Below are positions 61,181 to 64,000 of a stretch of DNA of 64,000 bases, in pieces. The DNA lies in NCBI RefSeq assembly GCF_002869765.1, contig NZ_PNOR01000013.1, forward strand, positions 49,117 through 113,116, read 5' to 3'. Made by a program: the position numbers and the translations under genes. The stretch comes from Deinococcus planocerae (lineage in GTDB: Bacteria; Deinococcota; Deinococci; Deinococcales; Deinococcaceae). The notes beneath the pieces are model-generated. The model had not been told where the DNA came from. It did no database searches and saw only the letters and a program-made list of their open reading frames with translations. Every line of letters begins with the position of its first letter. Position 1 is the stretch's first letter.

Positions 61181-61189
61181 TCCGGCTTT

Positions 61190-61218
61190 TTGTCGCGCCT
61201 CGCCCGGCACGTTAGGCT
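61190..61218 (+). promoter_or_regulatory. Promoter of the 61225 membrane-protein gene
   Basis: TTGTCG, 17 bp, TAGGCT, with the -10 ending 6 nt before the ATG: a full promoter giving a leaderless mRNA. Confidence 0.75.
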
Positions 61219-61224
61219 GCGGGT

Positions 61225-61629
61225 ATGACCGCACCCGTCTCCCGGCCCCAGCGCCTTTCCTTCATCACCGTGCCCCTGCTGGTTCAGCTCGTGCTCAACG
61301 GCCTGTCCCTGCTCTTTTTGCCCTTCGCGGGCGGCTTCGTGAATGAGCTGCTCGCCCAGACGGCGCGGCAGACGGGGGGGCAGGCGGTCGCGTTGCCCCC
61401 GGAGGCGGTCACGACCGTGCTGTGGGTGGCCTTCGCGCTGACGGCGGCCTTTGTGCTGCTGCTGTATTTCACGCGCCGGGCGGTGCTGGAGGGCCGCTCC
61501 TGGGGCCGGGTCGTCAGCATCGTGCTCGGGGTGCTCTTCCTGCTCAATTTCCCCTTCGGCACCATCCTGGGCATCTTCATGCTGATCGGCGCCTTCGACC
61601 GCGACGTGCAGCGGTACACGGGCCGCTAG
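61225..61629 (+). CDS. Small integral membrane protein
   Basis: 134 residues with four hydrophobic segments (around 17-37, 62-83, 95-110 and 111-124). I do not recognise a family. TAGGCT (61213-61218) fixes ATG 61225. It lies between fusA and the gamma-glutamyltransferase gene. Confidence 0.85.
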   Translation: MTAPVSRPQRLSFITVPLLVQLVLNGLSLLFLPFAGGFVNELLAQTARQTGGQAVALPPEAVTTVLWVAFALTAAFVLLLYFTRRAVLEGRSWGRVVSIVLGVLFLLNFPFGTILGIFMLIGAFDRDVQRYTGR

Positions 61630-61650
61630 CCGGGTGCCCGAACCTTCACA

Positions 61651-61680
61651 CGCCGCCCTCCCCGGGCGGCGGCTTTGTTA
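61651..61680 (+). terminator. Terminator after the small membrane protein
   Basis: CGCCGCCC pairs with GGGCGGCG around TCCCC, followed by GCTTTGTTA. A TATGGT box (61679-61684), possibly the ggt promoter, starts at its end. Confidence 0.75.
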
Positions 61681-61719
61681 TGGTGATCCCCTCGCACAAA
61701 GAGGGGAGAGGGGGCACAC

Positions 61720-63474
61720 ATGAGACGAGGCGTGGTGTTGCTGGGGGCCGCTTTGCTGCTGGGGGGCATGGGGCAGGCGCAGACCGGATCGGCGGGGAAC
61801 AAGGTGCCGTTGGCGACCGGGACGGGCGGGGCCGTGTCGACGGTGGACCTCGACGCGAGCCGGGCGGCCATGCGGATTCTGGAGTCGGGCGGCAACGCCG
61901 TGGACGCGGCGGTCGCGGCGGCGGCGACCCTGGGTGTGACCGAGCCCTTCTCCTGCGGGATCGGGGGCGGGGGTTTCATGGTGATCTACCTGGCGCGGGA
62001 GAACCGCGTCGTCACCATCGACCACCGCGAGGCGGCCCCGGCGTCGTTCACGCCGACCGTCTTCATCGAGAACGGGCAGCCCATTCCCTTTGGCGAACGG
62101 GTGACGAGCGGCCTCTCGGCGGGGGTGCCCGGCACGGTGAGGGGCTGGCAGGAGGCGCTGTCGCGCTACGGCACGCTGAGCCTGCGCCGCGTGCTCAACC
62201 CGGCCATCGTGACGGCCCGCTACGGCTTCCTGGTGGACGAGAACTACCGGGGCCAGGTGCAGGAGAACGAGGCCCGCTTCCGCGCCTTCACGAGCACTGC
62301 CGCGCTCTATCTCCCGGACGGACAGGTCCCCGCCCTCGGCAGGCGGATCAACAACCCCGACCTCGCCCGCACCTACGAGACGATTGCCCGGCAGGGGGCG
62401 GCGGGCTTTTACACGGGCGAGATCGCCCAGGCCATCGCGGCGACGGTCAACAACCCGCCCGTGGCCGAGGGCAACACCCTCAACGTCCGCAGGGGCAACA
62501 TGACGACCGCCGACCTCGTCAACTACGAGGCCCGCCTCCGCCCGCCCGTGGTGAGCACCTACCGCGGCTACACGATCTACGGGATGCAGCCCCCCTCCAG
62601 CGGTGGCCTGACCATCGCCGAGGCGCTCAACATCATGGAGGGCTACGACCTCTCGGCCCTGAGCGAGACCGAGGCGTACCAGAAGTACCTCGAAGCCTCG
62701 CGCCTCGCCTTCGCCGACCGGGGAGCGTACATGGCCGACCCCGAGTACACGGACGTGCCGAGAAACGGGCTGCTCAGCCGGGAGTTCGCCGCCGAGCGCC
62801 GGGCCCTGATCGGCGCCCAGGCCGCGCCCGGCTCCGTCCCGCCCGGCGACCCCTTCAAGTTCCAGGCCGACCCCAGCGTGCCCCTGCGCCCCGCCCCCGC
62901 GGGCTTCGAGGGCAACGACACGACCCACCTCACCGTCAGCGACAGGGACGGGAATATCGTCGCCTACACCTTCACCATCGAGTCCATCGGCGGCAACGGG
63001 ATGGTGGTGCCGGGCCACGGCTTCCTCCTCAACAACGAATTGACCGACTTCGACCCGGTGGCGCCCCACCCCAACGTCCCCGAGGCGGGCAAGAGGCCGC
63101 GCTCCAGCATGAGCCCCACCCTCGTCTTCCGGGAGGGCCGGCCCGTGATGGCGCTGGGCAGCCCGGGCGGCTCGACGATCATCACCACGGTGCTGCAAAC
63201 CCTATTCGACGTCCTGGACCGCAAGCGGACGCTCGCGGAAGCCTTCACGGTTCCCCGCTTCTCCCAGCGCAACGCGGCGACGACCGGGGTGGACCTGGGA
63301 GGCGAGAACGCGCCGCTCGCCCAGGGTTTGGCGGCGCTGGGCTACAGGTGGGCGCCCACCCCGCAAATTGGGAGGCTGACGGCCATCGGCTTCAACGCGG
63401 ACGGCACGGTGACGGCGGCGGCTGAGCCCGTGCGTGCGGGGGGTGGAAGCGCCCTGGTGCAAACGGGCCGGTAG
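61720..63474 (+). CDS. ggt: Gamma-glutamyltransferase
   Basis: 584 residues: a signal peptide (ending near GQAQ21), then the large subunit and, after self-cleavage before Thr401 (DTTHLTVSDRDGN), the small subunit. PRSSMSPTLVF and GSPGGSTIITTVLQ are the glutamate-binding and oxyanion sequences. It splits glutathione or other gamma-glutamyl compounds outside the membrane. AGAGGGGG lies upstream of ATG 61720. Confidence 0.96.
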   Translation: MRRGVVLLGAALLLGGMGQAQTGSAGNKVPLATGTGGAVSTVDLDASRAAMRILESGGNAVDAAVAAAATLGVTEPFSCGIGGGGFMVIYLARENRVVTIDHREAAPASFTPTVFIENGQPIPFGERVTSGLSAGVPGTVRGWQEALSRYGTLSLRRVLNPAIVTARYGFLVDENYRGQVQENEARFRAFTSTAALYLPDGQVPALGRRINNPDLARTYETIARQGAAGFYTGEIAQAIAATVNNPPVAEGNTLNVRRGNMTTADLVNYEARLRPPVVSTYRGYTIYGMQPPSSGGLTIAEALNIMEGYDLSALSETEAYQKYLEASRLAFADRGAYMADPEYTDVPRNGLLSREFAAERRALIGAQAAPGSVPPGDPFKFQADPSVPLRPAPAGFEGNDTTHLTVSDRDGNIVAYTFTIESIGGNGMVVPGHGFLLNNELTDFDPVAPHPNVPEAGKRPRSSMSPTLVFREGRPVMALGSPGGSTIITTVLQTLFDVLDRKRTLAEAFTVPRFSQRNAATTGVDLGGENAPLAQGLAALGYRWAPTPQIGRLTAIGFNADGTVTAAAEPVRAGGGSALVQTGR

Positions 63475-63564
63475 GAAGCCCGGTACCCCGGAGGAGGGGC
63501 TGTCCGCAGGGGTGGACGGCCCCGCTTTCCCTGTGTGGTACGGTGCTGCCTCACCCGACTAGAC

Positions 63565-63593
63565 TTGCCTTCTCCCTCCTTTTGGGCTAATCT
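63565..63593 (+). promoter_or_regulatory. tuf promoter
   Basis: TTGCCT, 17 bp, TAATCT, followed by a GC-rich leader of about 150 nt and the AGGAG ribosome site at 63741-63745. Confidence 0.75.
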
Positions 63594-63752
63594 ATGCCTT
63601 CGGTGCGCTGAAAAGCGTCGGCGCAACGTGCCGTGAGGCCAGCCCTGGCAAAGGGTAGGGCCCCGGCGGGAATCAACCCAATGTGGACCCTGCCCCCGCA
63701 CCCGACCAAAGGGGCGAACCGGCATGGGCCCACCGCTTGGAGGAGCAAAGAA

Positions 63753-64000
<248 letters not shown>

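Overview
The window is about 70% GC and tightly packed with genes on both strands. It reads as chromosomal DNA of a Deinococcus (Deinococcota); the species cannot be named from sequence alone. Three things point there: a nine-gene V/A-type ATPase operon in Thermus-like order, a phosphotriesterase-like lactonase whose metal ligands fall at the positions known from the Deinococcus radiodurans enzyme, and at least 23 start codons preceded by a TANNNT box only 6-7 nt upstream, the leaderless-mRNA promoter typical of this genus.

Layout. 1-1750: PII regulator and ammonium channel. 2080-10750: V/A-ATPase operon (G, I, K, E, C, F, A, B, D). 10.8-14.7 kb: HD hydrolase, gpsA/methyltransferase operon, a lipoprotein and DUF1802. 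14.86-17.07 kb: two type IV pilin-like genes with an O-antigen-ligase-type membrane protein. 17.4-22.2 kb: dnaB interrupted by a complete intein, Nudix hydrolase, zinc ribbon, degenerate SDR, nrdR. 22.4-24.4 kb: 5-FTHF cyclo-ligase, hisIE, hisF. 24.6-32.1 kb: response regulator, DUF72, HEAT protein, acetyltransferase, PBP1A-type synthase, lactonase, iron-type alcohol dehydrogenase. 32.1-34.9 kb: a coupled dsRNA-binding/HAD/YraN operon divergent from a uracil permease. 35.2-38.1 kb: two cell-wall hydrolases with tandem peptidoglycan-binding repeats and an acetyltransferase. 38.1-41.7 kb: uvrB with a putative damage-response operator, a P-loop kinase and a LysR regulator. 41.9-46.5 kb: pyruvate dehydrogenase E1 and E2. 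46.6-57.6 kb: ankyrin protein, thiolase, two DoxX-like proteins, thioesterase, dCTP deaminase, phosphoesterase, WrbA, GlpX, Pgm and a 36-residue membrane protein. 57.9-64 kb: rpsL-rpsG-fusA, then a membrane protein and gamma-glutamyltransferase before tuf, which runs off the end.

Most genes are housekeeping. Many operons are coupled through ATGA or GTGA overlaps. No insertion sequence, prophage, CRISPR array, rRNA or tRNA was found. The points most worth a second look are the dnaB intein and a nearby low-GC tract at the second known DnaB intein site, the dsRBD/HAD/YraN operon, the palindrome over the uvrB promoter, the pilin/glycosyltransferase cluster, and small elements such as the 36-residue gene and mutually exclusive hairpins between rpsL and rpsG.
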